Translations under genes and position numbers: made by a program
Notes under the pieces: generated by a model
Database searches by the model: none
The model's input: the letters and a program-made list of their open reading frames with translations, nothing else
What the model was told of the DNA's origin: nothing
Assembly: GCA_903922735.1 (NCBI GenBank)
Contig: CAIXUZ010000062.1
Span: 1-64,000 of the forward strand
Length of the DNA: 64,000 bases
Direction of reading: 5' to 3'
Origin: an uncultured Verrucomicrobia subdivision 3 bacterium
GTDB taxonomy: Bacteria > Verrucomicrobiota > Verrucomicrobiia > Limisphaerales > UBA11358
In this document: positions 23,682-32,148 of the stretch, one piece after another
How positions within the stretch are numbered: the stretch's first letter is position 1
Layout: the number at the start of each line of letters is the position of its first letter

Positions 23682-25397
23682 ATGGTGAACAAACGGATTT
23701 CACGGCTCATCAAAATCCTTTCCGGTGCCGGCGCCGACGCGGAGGATGAAATTTTTCTGCTCGAAAACCGGCTGGAACGCTTCGTCCATTTCTGGGTGCT
23801 GGTCACGCGCCAGTTCATCCGGCAGCGCTGCCTGGTGCGCGCGTCGGCGCTGTCCTATTCCACGCTCATCGCCTTGATTCCGCTGCTGGTGGTGGCGTTA
23901 AGTGTGACGAGCAGCCTGCTCAAAAACCAGGGCGAGGAGCAGTTCCAGCACGCCATCGAAAAACTCGCCGGCGCGCTCGTGCCCCCGGCCACCATCGGCA
24001 CCAACGCCACCGCCGCCGATTCCCATGTGGTGACCATCGTCACCAACCATCCGGCGGTGACATTGGAAAACAACGGCACCAATGAAATCACAACCAATCT
24101 CGTCGCCACCATCGGCACCAACGCCACCGCCAGCGCGGTGCCGGTGAGTGCGCAAAAGGAATTGGCGCGGCAAATCTGGGTTTTTGTGCAGAAAACACAA
24201 AGCGGCGCACTCGGCGCGACCGGCATGGTGCTGCTGGTGTTTGTCGCCATTTCGCTGCTCGGCCGCATCGAGGAGACGTTCAACGACATCTGGGGCGTGA
24301 CCCGCGGCCGCCATTGGCTGACCCAGGTGCAGCTCTATTCCACGACGATCCTGCTCGGTCCGCTGCTGCTCGTCACCGCCCTCGGCCTGGCCGGCGGCTC
24401 GCAGTTTCAATCCGCGAAGGATTTCATCGCCTCCACGCCGGTGGTCGGGAAAATTGTTTTCCAGCTTTTGCCGCTGCTGGTGCTGTGGCTGGCTTTCACG
24501 TTCGTGTATCAACTGCTGCCTAACACCCGGGTGAAATTTTCCGCCGCGCTCGTGGGCGGCGCGATGGCCGGCACGCTCTGGCATCTGAACAACGTCTTCA
24601 GCTATCTGTTCGTCTCCCGCGTGCTCACCAACAACAAAATTTATGGCAGTCTTTACCTGCTGCCTGTGTTCATGGTCGGGCTTTATTTCTCGTGGGTCAT
24701 TCTGTTGTTCGGCGCGCAAATCGCCTACGCGTATCAAAATCGCGCCGCCTATTTGCAGGATCGCCTGGCCGACAACGTCAACCAGCGCGGGCGCGAGTTT
24801 GTGGCGCTGCGGCTGATGACCGCGCTCGGCCAGCGTTTCCAGAACGGCTTGCGCCCCGTGACGGTCGGTCAGCTTTCGACGGAGCTCGGCATTCCCAGCC
24901 GGCTCACGCAGTCCGTGCTGCGCACGCTCACGGCCACCCGGCTTGTCACCGAGGTGGCGGGCGCCGAGGCGGCGTTCGTGCCCGCGCGGCCGCTCGACGC
25001 CATCAATGCCTACGATATTTTGCAGGCGATGCGCACCGGTACGGGTCAGGAACTGCCGCTGTGCGACGAGCCGGCGCTGGCTGGCATCTACGGCGAATTT
25101 GCACGCATTGAAAAAGCCGAACGCGAAGCCGCCTCGTCCATTTCGATGCTGGCGCTGGTCAACCGTCCCGCCCAAGTCGCGCTGGGAGAACCCAAGTCGG
25201 CGGTGACGGAAATAGAAAGCACCAATGTTCCGCTGGAGGAAAAAGCGGTTGATCCAGAAAAAGCTGAACCCCAATTTCCTGCACCACCTCCAGAATCGGC
25301 GGAAACCAAGCCTGAAATTCCGGCCGCGGTGGCGGAAAAACCAGCTTTGCGGCGCGAAGTCGTGATGCCGGACGAGAACCGCGGATTCCCACTCTAA
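23682..25397 (+). CDS. YihY/UPF0761 family inner-membrane protein
   Basis: 571 residues, of which about 60-400 are the YihY (formerly RNase BN) membrane domain: RASALSYSTLIALIPLLVV near the first helix and a central GRIEETFNDIWGV loop. RNase activity of this family has been disproved in E. coli; the role is unknown. Between the first two helices is an insertion of about 75 residues containing two copies of ATIGTNAT and many Thr/Asn. After the membrane domain come a winged-helix-like segment (about 390-450; STELGIPSRLTQSVLRTL) and a Pro/Glu-rich tail of about 70 residues. ATG at 23682, 7 nt after the HTH trio. Confidence 0.85.
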   Translation: MVNKRISRLIKILSGAGADAEDEIFLLENRLERFVHFWVLVTRQFIRQRCLVRASALSYSTLIALIPLLVVALSVTSSLLKNQGEEQFQHAIEKLAGALVPPATIGTNATAADSHVVTIVTNHPAVTLENNGTNEITTNLVATIGTNATASAVPVSAQKELARQIWVFVQKTQSGALGATGMVLLVFVAISLLGRIEETFNDIWGVTRGRHWLTQVQLYSTTILLGPLLLVTALGLAGGSQFQSAKDFIASTPVVGKIVFQLLPLLVLWLAFTFVYQLLPNTRVKFSAALVGGAMAGTLWHLNNVFSYLFVSRVLTNNKIYGSLYLLPVFMVGLYFSWVILLFGAQIAYAYQNRAAYLQDRLADNVNQRGREFVALRLMTALGQRFQNGLRPVTVGQLSTELGIPSRLTQSVLRTLTATRLVTEVAGAEAAFVPARPLDAINAYDILQAMRTGTGQELPLCDEPALAGIYGEFARIEKAEREAASSISMLALVNRPAQVALGEPKSAVTEIESTNVPLEEKAVDPEKAEPQFPAPPPESAETKPEIPAAVAEKPALRREVVMPDENRGFPL

Positions 25398-25439
25398 TTG
25401 ACCTTTCCAGCAACATTTCAGTGACAAAGTTGAATTTCG

Positions 25440-25469
25440 TTGACAGTAACGGCATGCGAACGAAACAAT
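25440..25469 (+). promoter_or_regulatory. possible promoter of phoH
   Basis: A perfect TTGACA (25440-25445) is followed after 18 nt by AACAAT (25464-25469). The transcript would begin about 90 nt before the phoH GTG. The -10 is only a 4/6 match. Confidence 0.4.
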
Positions 25470-25566
25470 TTGGAAAAGTTCCAGGGAATATTTTGATGTT
25501 GTTTGCCAAATCTTCAACCCAGCGCCGCGTGTGCGGCGAAAACCCCACCGTCGGCTTTTTCTACCT

Positions 25567-26871
25567 GTGAAAAACTACATTCTCGATACCAACGTCCTGC
25601 TCCACGACCCGAATTCACTCGTCAATTTCAAGGAAAACAACGTCCTTGTTCCCATCGAGGTAATTGAGGAGATTGACCGCTTCAAACGCGAATCCACCGA
25701 ACTGGGCCGCAATGCGCGCACGGTTTCGCGGATGCTGGACGGCTTTCGCGGCGAGGGCAGCTTGAGCGCCGGAGTGGATTTGCCGAACGGCGGCCAGTTG
25801 AAGATTGCGTTCGAAAAAAACGGCCACGGCGAAACGATTTTCCCCAAGGACTCGGTGGACAATCGGATTCTGGCGCTGGCCATGCACATTCAGAAATCGC
25901 AACCGAAGAACGCGACGATTCTCGTTTCCAAGGACATCAACCTCCGCATCAAGGCCGATGCGCTGGGTTTATATGCCGAGGATTATGAAACCGATCGGGT
26001 GTTCATCACCGATCTTTACACCGGCATGGTGGAGTTGACCGTGTCGGCGGAGAAAATGGTGGCGTTCCGCGCCAAGGGCGAGTTGGTGCTGGACAATGGC
26101 AAACAATATTTTCCGAACGAGTATTGCACGCTCACCGATGAATCGAACCCGAAGAAGGCGGCGCTGACCAAGGTGGATCCCACCGGCACCAAGTTGATCC
26201 CGATCCATGATTGTCGCGAAGGCGTCTGGGGCATCAAGCCGCGCAACCGCGAGCAGCATTTCGCGCTCGATGCCTTGCTCGACGATCGCGTCAAACTCGT
26301 CACGCTCATGGGCAAGGCGGGCACGGGAAAAACTTTGATTGCGATGGCCGCCGGCCTGAAGCGCGTGGTGAATGACCGTGAGTTTCGCCGGCTGGTCGTG
26401 GCGCGGCCGACGATTTCAATGGGCAAGGAGCTCGGCTTTTTGCCCGGTTCGCTCGATGAAAAGCTGGCGCCGTGGATGCAGCCGATTCACGACGCGCTGG
26501 AGATGTTGAGTGATTTGAACATGGGCCATGACCATCGTCGCGCGGCCGATTTGATGCGCAGCGGCAGCATCGTGGTGGAGGCGCTGAGCTACATCCGCGG
26601 GCGCAGCATCGCGAATCAGTTCATGATCATTGACGAATCGCAGAACCTGACGCCGCTGGAGGCCAAGACCATTGTGACGCGGGTTGGCAGCGGCACGAAA
26701 ATTATTTTTACCGGCGATCCCTACCAGATTGACAATCCGTATGTGGATTCATCGTCGAATGGATTTAACTACGTCATCAGCCGGTTTCGCGACCAGGCGA
26801 TTGCCGCGCATATCGAGCTGCAAAAAGGCGAACGTTCTGAATTGGCGGAACTGGCGGCAAATATTCTTTAA
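25567..26871 (+). CDS. PIN-PhoH family protein (YlaK/PhoH2-type)
   Basis: 434 residues from the GTG at 25567 (KNYILDTNVLLHDP follows, a standard PIN start; upstream residues are Arg-rich non-family sequence). Residues 1-140 form a PIN nuclease domain with acidic Asp in LDTNVLL, Glu in EVIEEID and Asp in SKDINLR. The PhoH ATPase covers about 210-434: Walker A GKAGTGKT at about 249-256, Walker B with MIIDESQN, and the sensor FTGDPYQID. Such proteins couple RNA unwinding to RNA cleavage in those studied (PhoH2), although many are uncharacterised. It stands between yihY and the PUR gene on the same strand. Confidence 0.92.
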   Translation: MKNYILDTNVLLHDPNSLVNFKENNVLVPIEVIEEIDRFKRESTELGRNARTVSRMLDGFRGEGSLSAGVDLPNGGQLKIAFEKNGHGETIFPKDSVDNRILALAMHIQKSQPKNATILVSKDINLRIKADALGLYAEDYETDRVFITDLYTGMVELTVSAEKMVAFRAKGELVLDNGKQYFPNEYCTLTDESNPKKAALTKVDPTGTKLIPIHDCREGVWGIKPRNREQHFALDALLDDRVKLVTLMGKAGTGKTLIAMAAGLKRVVNDREFRRLVVARPTISMGKELGFLPGSLDEKLAPWMQPIHDALEMLSDLNMGHDHRRAADLMRSGSIVVEALSYIRGRSIANQFMIIDESQNLTPLEAKTIVTRVGSGTKIIFTGDPYQIDNPYVDSSSNGFNYVISRFRDQAIAAHIELQKGERSELAELAANIL

Positions 26872-27024
26872 GCCTGCCGGCTTGGTCACTGGCGTCTAAA
26901 ATGCAGTCGTTGATTGATTTCGCCGCTACCTGCAGAGGTTAGCGGCAAAATAGCGTTTTTTGCGATTGACAACTGGCCGATTTAGACGAGTTTTTCCTAT
27001 CGTGAAAAACATGATTGGAAAGAT

Positions 27025-27354
27025 ATGATATCCAACGAACGTCCATCGCCATACGGTCGCCGCCCTTATCAAGGGCAGGGTTATGGTGCGCCAAAATACA
27101 ACCAGCAGCCGCGCCCGCCGGTCAACGAAGATACGCTTAAAAGCGCCGAGGTGCAGATTGAACGGAAAAACTTCGTTTTCACGTTGAAAGAAAATCCGCG
27201 CGGCCGTTTTCTTCGCATCACCGAAGACGTCGGTGGCCGGCGTGATACCATCATCATTCCGTCCACGGGGTTGGCGGAATTTAAGCAGCTCGTGGACGAA
27301 ATGGTGAAAGCCTCGGAGGCGATTCCCGAAAAGCAGCCCAATCCCGAAGCCTGA
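27025..27354 (+). CDS. PUR-domain nucleic-acid-binding protein
   Basis: 109 residues. The N-terminal 35 are Tyr/Gln/Pro/Arg-rich and disordered (for example PYGRRPYQGQGYG), an RNA-binding-like tail. Residues 40-100 form a single PUR repeat: IERKNFVFTLKENPRGRFLRI then RDTIIIPSTGLAEF, as in bacterial Pur-alpha relatives of Bacteroidetes, spirochaetes and Verrucomicrobia that bind single-stranded GC-rich nucleic acids. It is followed by a strong bidirectional terminator and the convergent rsfS. Possible targets are RNA. Confidence 0.85.
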   Translation: MISNERPSPYGRRPYQGQGYGAPKYNQQPRPPVNEDTLKSAEVQIERKNFVFTLKENPRGRFLRITEDVGGRRDTIIIPSTGLAEFKQLVDEMVKASEAIPEKQPNPEA

Positions 27355-27370
27355 ACTTTGAATCTGACCA

Positions 27371-27407
27371 ACTCCGGTGGGATTAATTTCCCGCCGGAGT
27401 TTTTTTC
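27371..27407. terminator. bidirectional intrinsic terminator
   Basis: A 12-bp stem, ACTCCGGTGGGA with TCCCGCCGGAGT (27371-27382 and 27389-27400), has one wobble pair and is followed by a run of T. It serves the PUR gene on the plus strand and overlaps the rsfS stop codon on the minus strand. Confidence 0.85.
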
Positions 27408-27760
27408 TTGCGGGCTTTCGCTGGTTTCAGCGGTCTGGCGTCGCCCCAAAGCCCTTCGAGATCGTAGCGCGTTCGCGTTTCTGTGTGCATGACGTGGACA
27501 ATCACATCAAAATAATCCAAAACCACCCACGAACCGGAACCGCCCCCATCCGTCCGCGTCGGGCGCAAATCATGGTCGTCCCGCAGCTGACTGTGGATTT
27601 CCTCCACGATGGCGCGCAGGTGCGGTTGGCTGGTGCCGGAGGCGATGACGAAAAAGTCCGTCACTGATGAGAGCTTGCGCACATCCAGCACGAGAATATT
27701 TTCAGCTTTTTTATTGTCGGCCAGTTCGCGGCACAACAGTGCCAGTTTTTTGGAATCCAT
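27383..27760 (-). CDS. rsfS: ribosomal silencing factor RsfS (Iojap)
   Basis: 125 residues with the DUF143/RsfS signature: ENILVLDVRKLSSVTDFFVIASG near the N-terminus, WVVLDYFDVIVHVM and RTRYDLEGLWGD at the end. It binds L14 of the 50S subunit and prevents subunit joining when nutrients are low. The C-terminus carries a Lys-rich tail. Its stop lies in the terminator stem shared with the convergent PUR gene, so the two 3' ends are interlocked. No NAD adenylyltransferase (nadD) gene is adjacent, unlike in many genomes. Confidence 0.95.
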   Translation of the reverse strand: MDSKKLALLCRELADNKKAENILVLDVRKLSSVTDFFVIASGTSQPHLRAIVEEIHSQLRDDHDLRPTRTDGGGSGSWVVLDYFDVIVHVMHTETRTRYDLEGLWGDARPLKPAKARKKKTPAGN

Positions 27761-27877
27761 ATTTTGCGGGGAGAATTAAACCACAATTGGGCGCGGATGA
27801 CACGGTTTTTTGCAGGATTGGGAATTATGTTTTGCCATCGCTGGTAATTCGCTAGGCTCCAGAAACTCGAAGTCATC

Positions 27878-28930
27878 ATGAATATGAAGTTTGCCGGAAC
27901 ATTGTTTGCAGTCGTTGCCTTGTCGCTCCCGGCGGGCGCGTGGGATTACGAAGGCCATCGTGCGGTGAACGAATTGGCGCTGGCGTCGCTGCCGGAAAGT
28001 TTCCCGGCGTTTGTGCTGGCTCCGGTGGCGCGCGACCGCATCGCGTTTCTCGCGGGCGAGGCCGACCGCTGGCGCAACGTCACCAGTACCAGACAAGGCA
28101 CGGGGCTGGCGCTCGGCCATGCCAGCGGGACGGATCACTATCTCGATCTGGAGGACTTGGGACTTTACGGCCTGACGCCGGCTACCTTGCCGCCGTTGCG
28201 CTACGATTTTGTGGCCGCCATCGTGAAGGCCCGGGCGGCGAATCCGGGAAAATTTCCGGCGATTGATCCCGCGCACAACGCCGACCACACTCGTGAATTA
28301 AGTGGTTTTCTGCCGTGGGCGATCACCGAATATTTCGAAAAATTGCAATCCGGCTTCGCCTCGCTCAATGCCCTGGAAAAATTCGGCGGCACGGCGGAGG
28401 AAATCTCCAACGCCCGGCAAAACATCATTTACGTCATGGGCGTGATGGGGCATTTCGTCGGCGACGCCAGCCAGCCGCTGCACACGACGATGTATCATCA
28501 CGGCTGGACGACGAACAACAACCCGAATCATTACACCACGTCGTTTGGGTTTCACGGGTGGATTGACGGCGGATTTTTCAGCAAGACCGGCGGCATTGAC
28601 GTTAAAAAATTGTCCGCAAAAATCCAGCCGGCGGGAAAAATTCCGGTGGCAGACGATCCTAACGGTATTTTTCAGACGGCGGTGAATTTTATTGTGGCCG
28701 CCCACCAGCTGGTGGAACCGCTCTTCCAGCTGGATCGCGACGGAAAATTGTCCAACCAGGATAATCGTGGCGCGGAAGGCCGGGCGTTTCTGGAAGGCCA
28801 GCTCATCAAAAGCGGCCAGCTTCTTGGCCGACTCTGGTTGACTGCGTGGCAGACCGCGCCGGAGGACACCTTTCTCGAACGTGAGCTGCGCCGCCGCGCG
28901 GCATCGGAAAAACCGGTGGAGTCAAAATGA
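27878..28930 (+). CDS. secreted S1/P1-type zinc nuclease or phospholipase C-like protein
   Basis: 350 residues with a signal peptide ending at GAWDYEGH; the mature N-terminus would be the metal-ligand Trp, followed by His five residues on, exactly as in S1/P1 nuclease. Further trinuclear-zinc ligands are visible: Asp in GEADRWR, His in TDHYLDL, HFVGDASQPLH (His, Asp, His), and HGWID (His and Asp four apart). These enzymes cut single-stranded DNA and RNA at the phosphodiester bond, outside the cell. The gene overlaps the DUF423 gene by ATGA. Confidence 0.92.
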   Translation: MNMKFAGTLFAVVALSLPAGAWDYEGHRAVNELALASLPESFPAFVLAPVARDRIAFLAGEADRWRNVTSTRQGTGLALGHASGTDHYLDLEDLGLYGLTPATLPPLRYDFVAAIVKARAANPGKFPAIDPAHNADHTRELSGFLPWAITEYFEKLQSGFASLNALEKFGGTAEEISNARQNIIYVMGVMGHFVGDASQPLHTTMYHHGWTTNNNPNHYTTSFGFHGWIDGGFFSKTGGIDVKKLSAKIQPAGKIPVADDPNGIFQTAVNFIVAAHQLVEPLFQLDRDGKLSNQDNRGAEGRAFLEGQLIKSGQLLGRLWLTAWQTAPEDTFLERELRRRAASEKPVESK

Positions 28931-29292
28931 ACGCCGCCGTCACCGCGCGCATCGCCGCTCTGCTTGGGCTGATGGCCGTGGCGCTTGGTGCTTTCGGCGC
29001 GCATGGCTTGAAAGATCTGCTTGCGCAGAATGGCACGGCGTCAATTTGGGAAAAAGCCGTGTTCTATCACTTCATTCACGCCGTGATGCTGTTTGTGCTG
29101 GCGGAGCGAAAGCCGTTAGCGACCACGGCGTGGTGGAGTTTTTTTGCGGGCATCATCCTGTTTTCCGGCTCGCTATATTTACTGGCGATAACCAATCTTC
29201 ATTGGCTGGGAGCCGTTACGCCGGTCGGTGGCTTGAGTTTCCTCATTGGTTGGGGCGCATTGTTTCGATTTTCAGGGGCAAAAAGCAATTGA
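28927..29292 (+). CDS. DUF423 (YgdD family) membrane protein
   Basis: 121 residues, four membrane segments; ALGAFGAHGL near the start and LGAVTPVGGLSFLIGW near the end are the DUF423 signature. The function of the family is unknown. The start overlaps the nuclease gene by ATGA, so it is probably co-translated with it; a 173-nt gap with the recA promoter follows. Confidence 0.92.
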   Translation: MNAAVTARIAALLGLMAVALGAFGAHGLKDLLAQNGTASIWEKAVFYHFIHAVMLFVLAERKPLATTAWWSFFAGIILFSGSLYLLAITNLHWLGAVTPVGGLSFLIGWGALFRFSGAKSN

Positions 29293-29402
29293 AGCTTTTG
29301 ATCCGGTTGGACAGCCATTGTCCTACCATCGCTGGCATAATCGCTTGAAATGACCAACCAGATTACAACCGGATTTAGCCCTAAACCAAAAACTGAACTG
29401 CT

Positions 29403-29431
29403 TTGACTATTTTGACGAACTTCACTAACGT
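29403..29431 (+). promoter_or_regulatory. recA promoter
   Basis: TTGACT (29403-29408) and TAACGT (29426-29431) are 17 nt apart, 35 nt upstream of the recA ATG. The -35 differs from consensus at one base and the -10 has the key T-A-...-T. Confidence 0.5.
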
Positions 29432-29433
29432 CA
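29413..29433. promoter_or_regulatory. operator-like inverted repeat over the recA promoter
   Basis: TGACG (29413-29417) and CGTCA (29429-29433) form a 5-bp inverted repeat with an 11-nt centre, overlapping the spacer and the -10. It does not match the E. coli (CTGT-N8-ACAG) or Bacillus (GAAC-N4-GTTC) LexA boxes. A DNA-damage repressor site is an inference from position. Confidence 0.4.
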
Positions 29434-29465
29434 TTTCTCGACCAACCAAGAACTAAAATAATTTT

Positions 29466-30536
29466 ATGGCTGCCAAATCCACCGAAAAACCCACCGAAAA
29501 AGCTGTTGTTGCCACCGTTGATTCCAAAGCGGCGGCGACGCGCGAACGCGAGCTGGATGCTGCAATTTCATCCATCACCAAAGCCTACGGCGACGGCGCG
29601 ATCATGCGCCTGGGTGACGCCCGGGCGCAGAAAAAAATCGAAGTCATCCCGACCGGCGGGCTGGCCATCGACCTCGCGCTGGGTGTCGGCGGCCTGCCGC
29701 GCGGCCGCGTCATTGAAATCTACGGCCCGGAATCTTCCGGCAAAACCACGTTGATGCTCCACGTCATCGCCAATGCTCAAAAAGCGGGCGGGCTGGCGGC
29801 CTTCATTGATGCGGAACACGCGCTGGATCCCGGCTACGCCAAAAAATTGGGCGTGAACTTGGATGATTTGCTTGTCTCCCAGCCGGATTCTGGCGAAGAG
29901 GCGTTGACCATTTGCGAAACCCTCGCCCGCTCGAATGCGCTCGATGTGATCGTGATTGATTCCGTCGCCGCGCTGGTGCCGAAAGCGGAACTCGACGGTG
30001 AAATGGGCATGGCCACGATGGGCATGCAGGCGCGCTTGATGAGTCAGGCGCTGCGCAAGCTCACCGCGATTCTCGCCAAGTCCAAGACGACGTGTGTTTT
30101 CACCAACCAGCTCCGTGAAAAAGTCGGCGTCATGTTTGGCAGCCCCGAAACCACTCCTGGCGGCAAAGCGCTGAAGTTTTACGCCAGCGTGCGCATGGAC
30201 ATCCGTCGCAAAGATCAGCTTAAAGATGCTGCTGGCAACGTTTACGGCAACCACACGCGGGTCAAGATCGTGAAGAACAAGGTCGCGCCGCCGTTTGCGG
30301 AAGCGGAGTTTGACATCATCTACAACCACGGCATTGACAAGGAAGGCAGCATCCTCGACGTGGGCATCGATTGCGGCGTGGTGGATAAACGAGGCGCCTA
30401 TTTGCAATTCGAAGGCGCGCTTATCGGTCAGGGCCGCGACGCTGCCAAAAAGGCGCTCGAAGAAAAACCGGAGCTCGCCAAGAAAATCATCGAGGCCATC
30501 ATGGTCAAGCGCGCGGCGGCGGTTCCGGAAAAATGA
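29466..30536 (+). CDS. recA: RecA recombinase
   Basis: 356 residues. The Walker A motif GPESSGKT is at 87-94, and the protein has the standard RecA core: [35 protein letters not shown], and the L2 region with [11 protein letters not shown]. RecA makes the strand-exchange filament in homologous recombination and is the co-protease in the SOS response. The N-terminus has a lysine/threonine-rich extension of about 25 residues before the core. A promoter and an inverted repeat lie immediately upstream; the GT-C-like gene follows 24 nt downstream but is probably not functionally related. Confidence 0.98.
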   Translation: MAAKSTEKPTEKAVVATVDSKAAATRERELDAAISSITKAYGDGAIMRLGDARAQKKIEVIPTGGLAIDLALGVGGLPRGRVIEIYGPESSGKTTLMLHVIANAQKAGGLAAFIDAEHALDPGYAKKLGVNLDDLLVSQPDSGEEALTICETLARSNALDVIVIDSVAALVPKAELDGEMGMATMGMQARLMSQALRKLTAILAKSKTTCVFTNQLREKVGVMFGSPETTPGGKALKFYASVRMDIRRKDQLKDAAGNVYGNHTRVKIVKNKVAPPFAEAEFDIIYNHGIDKEGSILDVGIDCGVVDKRGAYLQFEGALIGQGRDAAKKALEEKPELAKKIIEAIMVKRAAAVPEK

Positions 30537-30560
30537 AGGCGGGCGAGACGGAGAAACACC

Positions 30561-32111
30561 TTGATTTGGCCGGCCCTGCGATCAATCACAGAGACGAAAT
30601 GTGTGGACTCATCCCGTGAGGCTTCCATCCTGCCCGCCGGGCGATTTTCAAGTCTCCCCTTTGCGTTTGCGGTGCTATTTTTTGCGGTGCTGTTTTGGCT
30701 GGATTATCCCAAGCCGCACATGGATGACTTGTTTTTTGTTGGAACTCCCATTCACATGGTGCAAGGCGGAGACTTTTCCAACCCACTGCTGGCGCGGCAA
30801 CTGTACCCCAGCCATTTTTATTTTGTCCACCCGCCGGCCTTTTCTTTCATCTTGGCGGGCTGGCTCAAAATATTCGGCGTAAGCACGGCTGCCTTGCTTG
30901 GATTTCAATGGTTGATGTATGTGCTGATTTGCGGGGCGACCTCGATTATTTTGCGCCAGCATCAGTCCCCAGGTTGGCTTGAATGGCTGCTGCCATTGGC
31001 TGTGGCGGCGGCTTTTCTACCGGAGGGATTGCGGCCGGAATCACTGGCGGTGGCGTTGACCATGGGCGGTTGGGCGTTGCTTGAACTGGTCAACGTGCGG
31101 CGTGCTGGCGTGTTCGTTGGTTTTTGCCTGATGATTCTTGGTGCCTCGGTCGCTTCGCGAATAAGTTTTATCTGTGGCGCCCTGGTGGTGGCAGCCTTGG
31201 TTCAGCTGCGGCAGAAAATCACCCCGTTCAGCCGGGTGCTGGTGCTGGCGGCGGCGGCACTGCTGCTGGTGCTGGTTGCACTGTCAACCATGATTGGCTT
31301 CCGTTATTTGGAGTTCTGGCAGACTTATCATTTTACGGCAGCGGGGAGGGTTGGAGGGAATAGAATCGCCGCATTGTGGCATTTCTTTGAAAGTTTGAGC
31401 ATCATCCAGCGGCCCCTCGTCCTGCTCGGGTTGGCAACCGCGCCATTGATAGTGGTTTGGCGCAGCCACCGCCTGATGCACATCAATTTTTATCTGATCG
31501 CCGCCATGCTGGTGACGGCCGGCTTGGGGGCCTTGGGACATGGCGGGCTTTGGTTTTTTATTCTGATGCTGTTATTTACCTGCGTCACTGGAATGAAAAT
31601 TTTTCGGTCCCGCTTTGCGGTTTTGCTTCCCCTGTTGCTGACCGGCGGATTGCTGCTGGCCAGCAGCCGAATAATGATTTATGCCACTGGGATCCTCTGC
31701 AACGCGATCAAGGCGGATAAGGGAGGCGATCCCCACACGGTTCAGGCACTCCGTTCAACCTCGGAGCATCCGGTGTTGATTGATTCCCAAACCGCGCGCT
31801 ATCTTTTTGACTATCGAATTCCAGCCGGATTCCTGGACTGGAGTTTTTCCGCCCCCTTTCCCAAAGCCCTGGCAACCGATGAGGCATTGCGTCCAGGCGA
31901 TGTCTATTTGATTGGTCCTGATTCGATGGAGGGGTTCAACGTTAAGTTCCACTTGAATCTTACCATCCCTAAATGGGACCCCTTCCGTTCCACTAAGAAA
32001 TTTCATGTGTATCCCCACCGGTATTATTATTTACGAGCTGAAGATGTTTCCGATTTGAACAGCCGGATAAATTCCCCTGTTCGTGCGGCGGTGCCGGTGG
32101 AAGGGAAATGA
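30561..32111 (+). CDS. polytopic membrane protein, glycosyltransferase family 39-like (GT-C fold)
   Basis: 516 residues with about ten membrane segments. The early extracytoplasmic loop has PKPHMDDLFFVGTP and VHPPAFS, reminiscent of the acidic loop-1 and the HPP element of ArnT/PMT-type lipid-linked sugar transferases. A soluble C-terminal segment of about 130 residues follows. The start is a TTG at 30561, 7 nt after GGAG; a GTG at 30603 is an alternative. It would transfer sugar from a polyprenyl-phosphate donor outside the membrane, substrate unknown. It lies just upstream of an acyltransferase on the other strand, another possible envelope-glycan modifier. Confidence 0.65.
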   Translation: MIWPALRSITETKCVDSSREASILPAGRFSSLPFAFAVLFFAVLFWLDYPKPHMDDLFFVGTPIHMVQGGDFSNPLLARQLYPSHFYFVHPPAFSFILAGWLKIFGVSTAALLGFQWLMYVLICGATSIILRQHQSPGWLEWLLPLAVAAAFLPEGLRPESLAVALTMGGWALLELVNVRRAGVFVGFCLMILGASVASRISFICGALVVAALVQLRQKITPFSRVLVLAAAALLLVLVALSTMIGFRYLEFWQTYHFTAAGRVGGNRIAALWHFFESLSIIQRPLVLLGLATAPLIVVWRSHRLMHINFYLIAAMLVTAGLGALGHGGLWFFILMLLFTCVTGMKIFRSRFAVLLPLLLTGGLLLASSRIMIYATGILCNAIKADKGGDPHTVQALRSTSEHPVLIDSQTARYLFDYRIPAGFLDWSFSAPFPKALATDEALRPGDVYLIGPDSMEGFNVKFHLNLTIPKWDPFRSTKKFHVYPHRYYYLRAEDVSDLNSRINSPVRAAVPVEGK

Positions 32112-32148
32112 CAGTCGGAGACGTTGCTGAATTAATTCGGTTGGCGGT

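Noticed and set aside
23898-25517. 539-codon open frame opposite yihY
   Set aside because: Gln/Arg/His-rich antisense translation; no start context and no domains.
26966-26994. TTGACA upstream of the PUR gene as a promoter
   Set aside because: A perfect -35 hexamer is present at 26966-26971, but 16 to 18 nt downstream there is only AGTTTT/GTTTTT; no -10 supports it.
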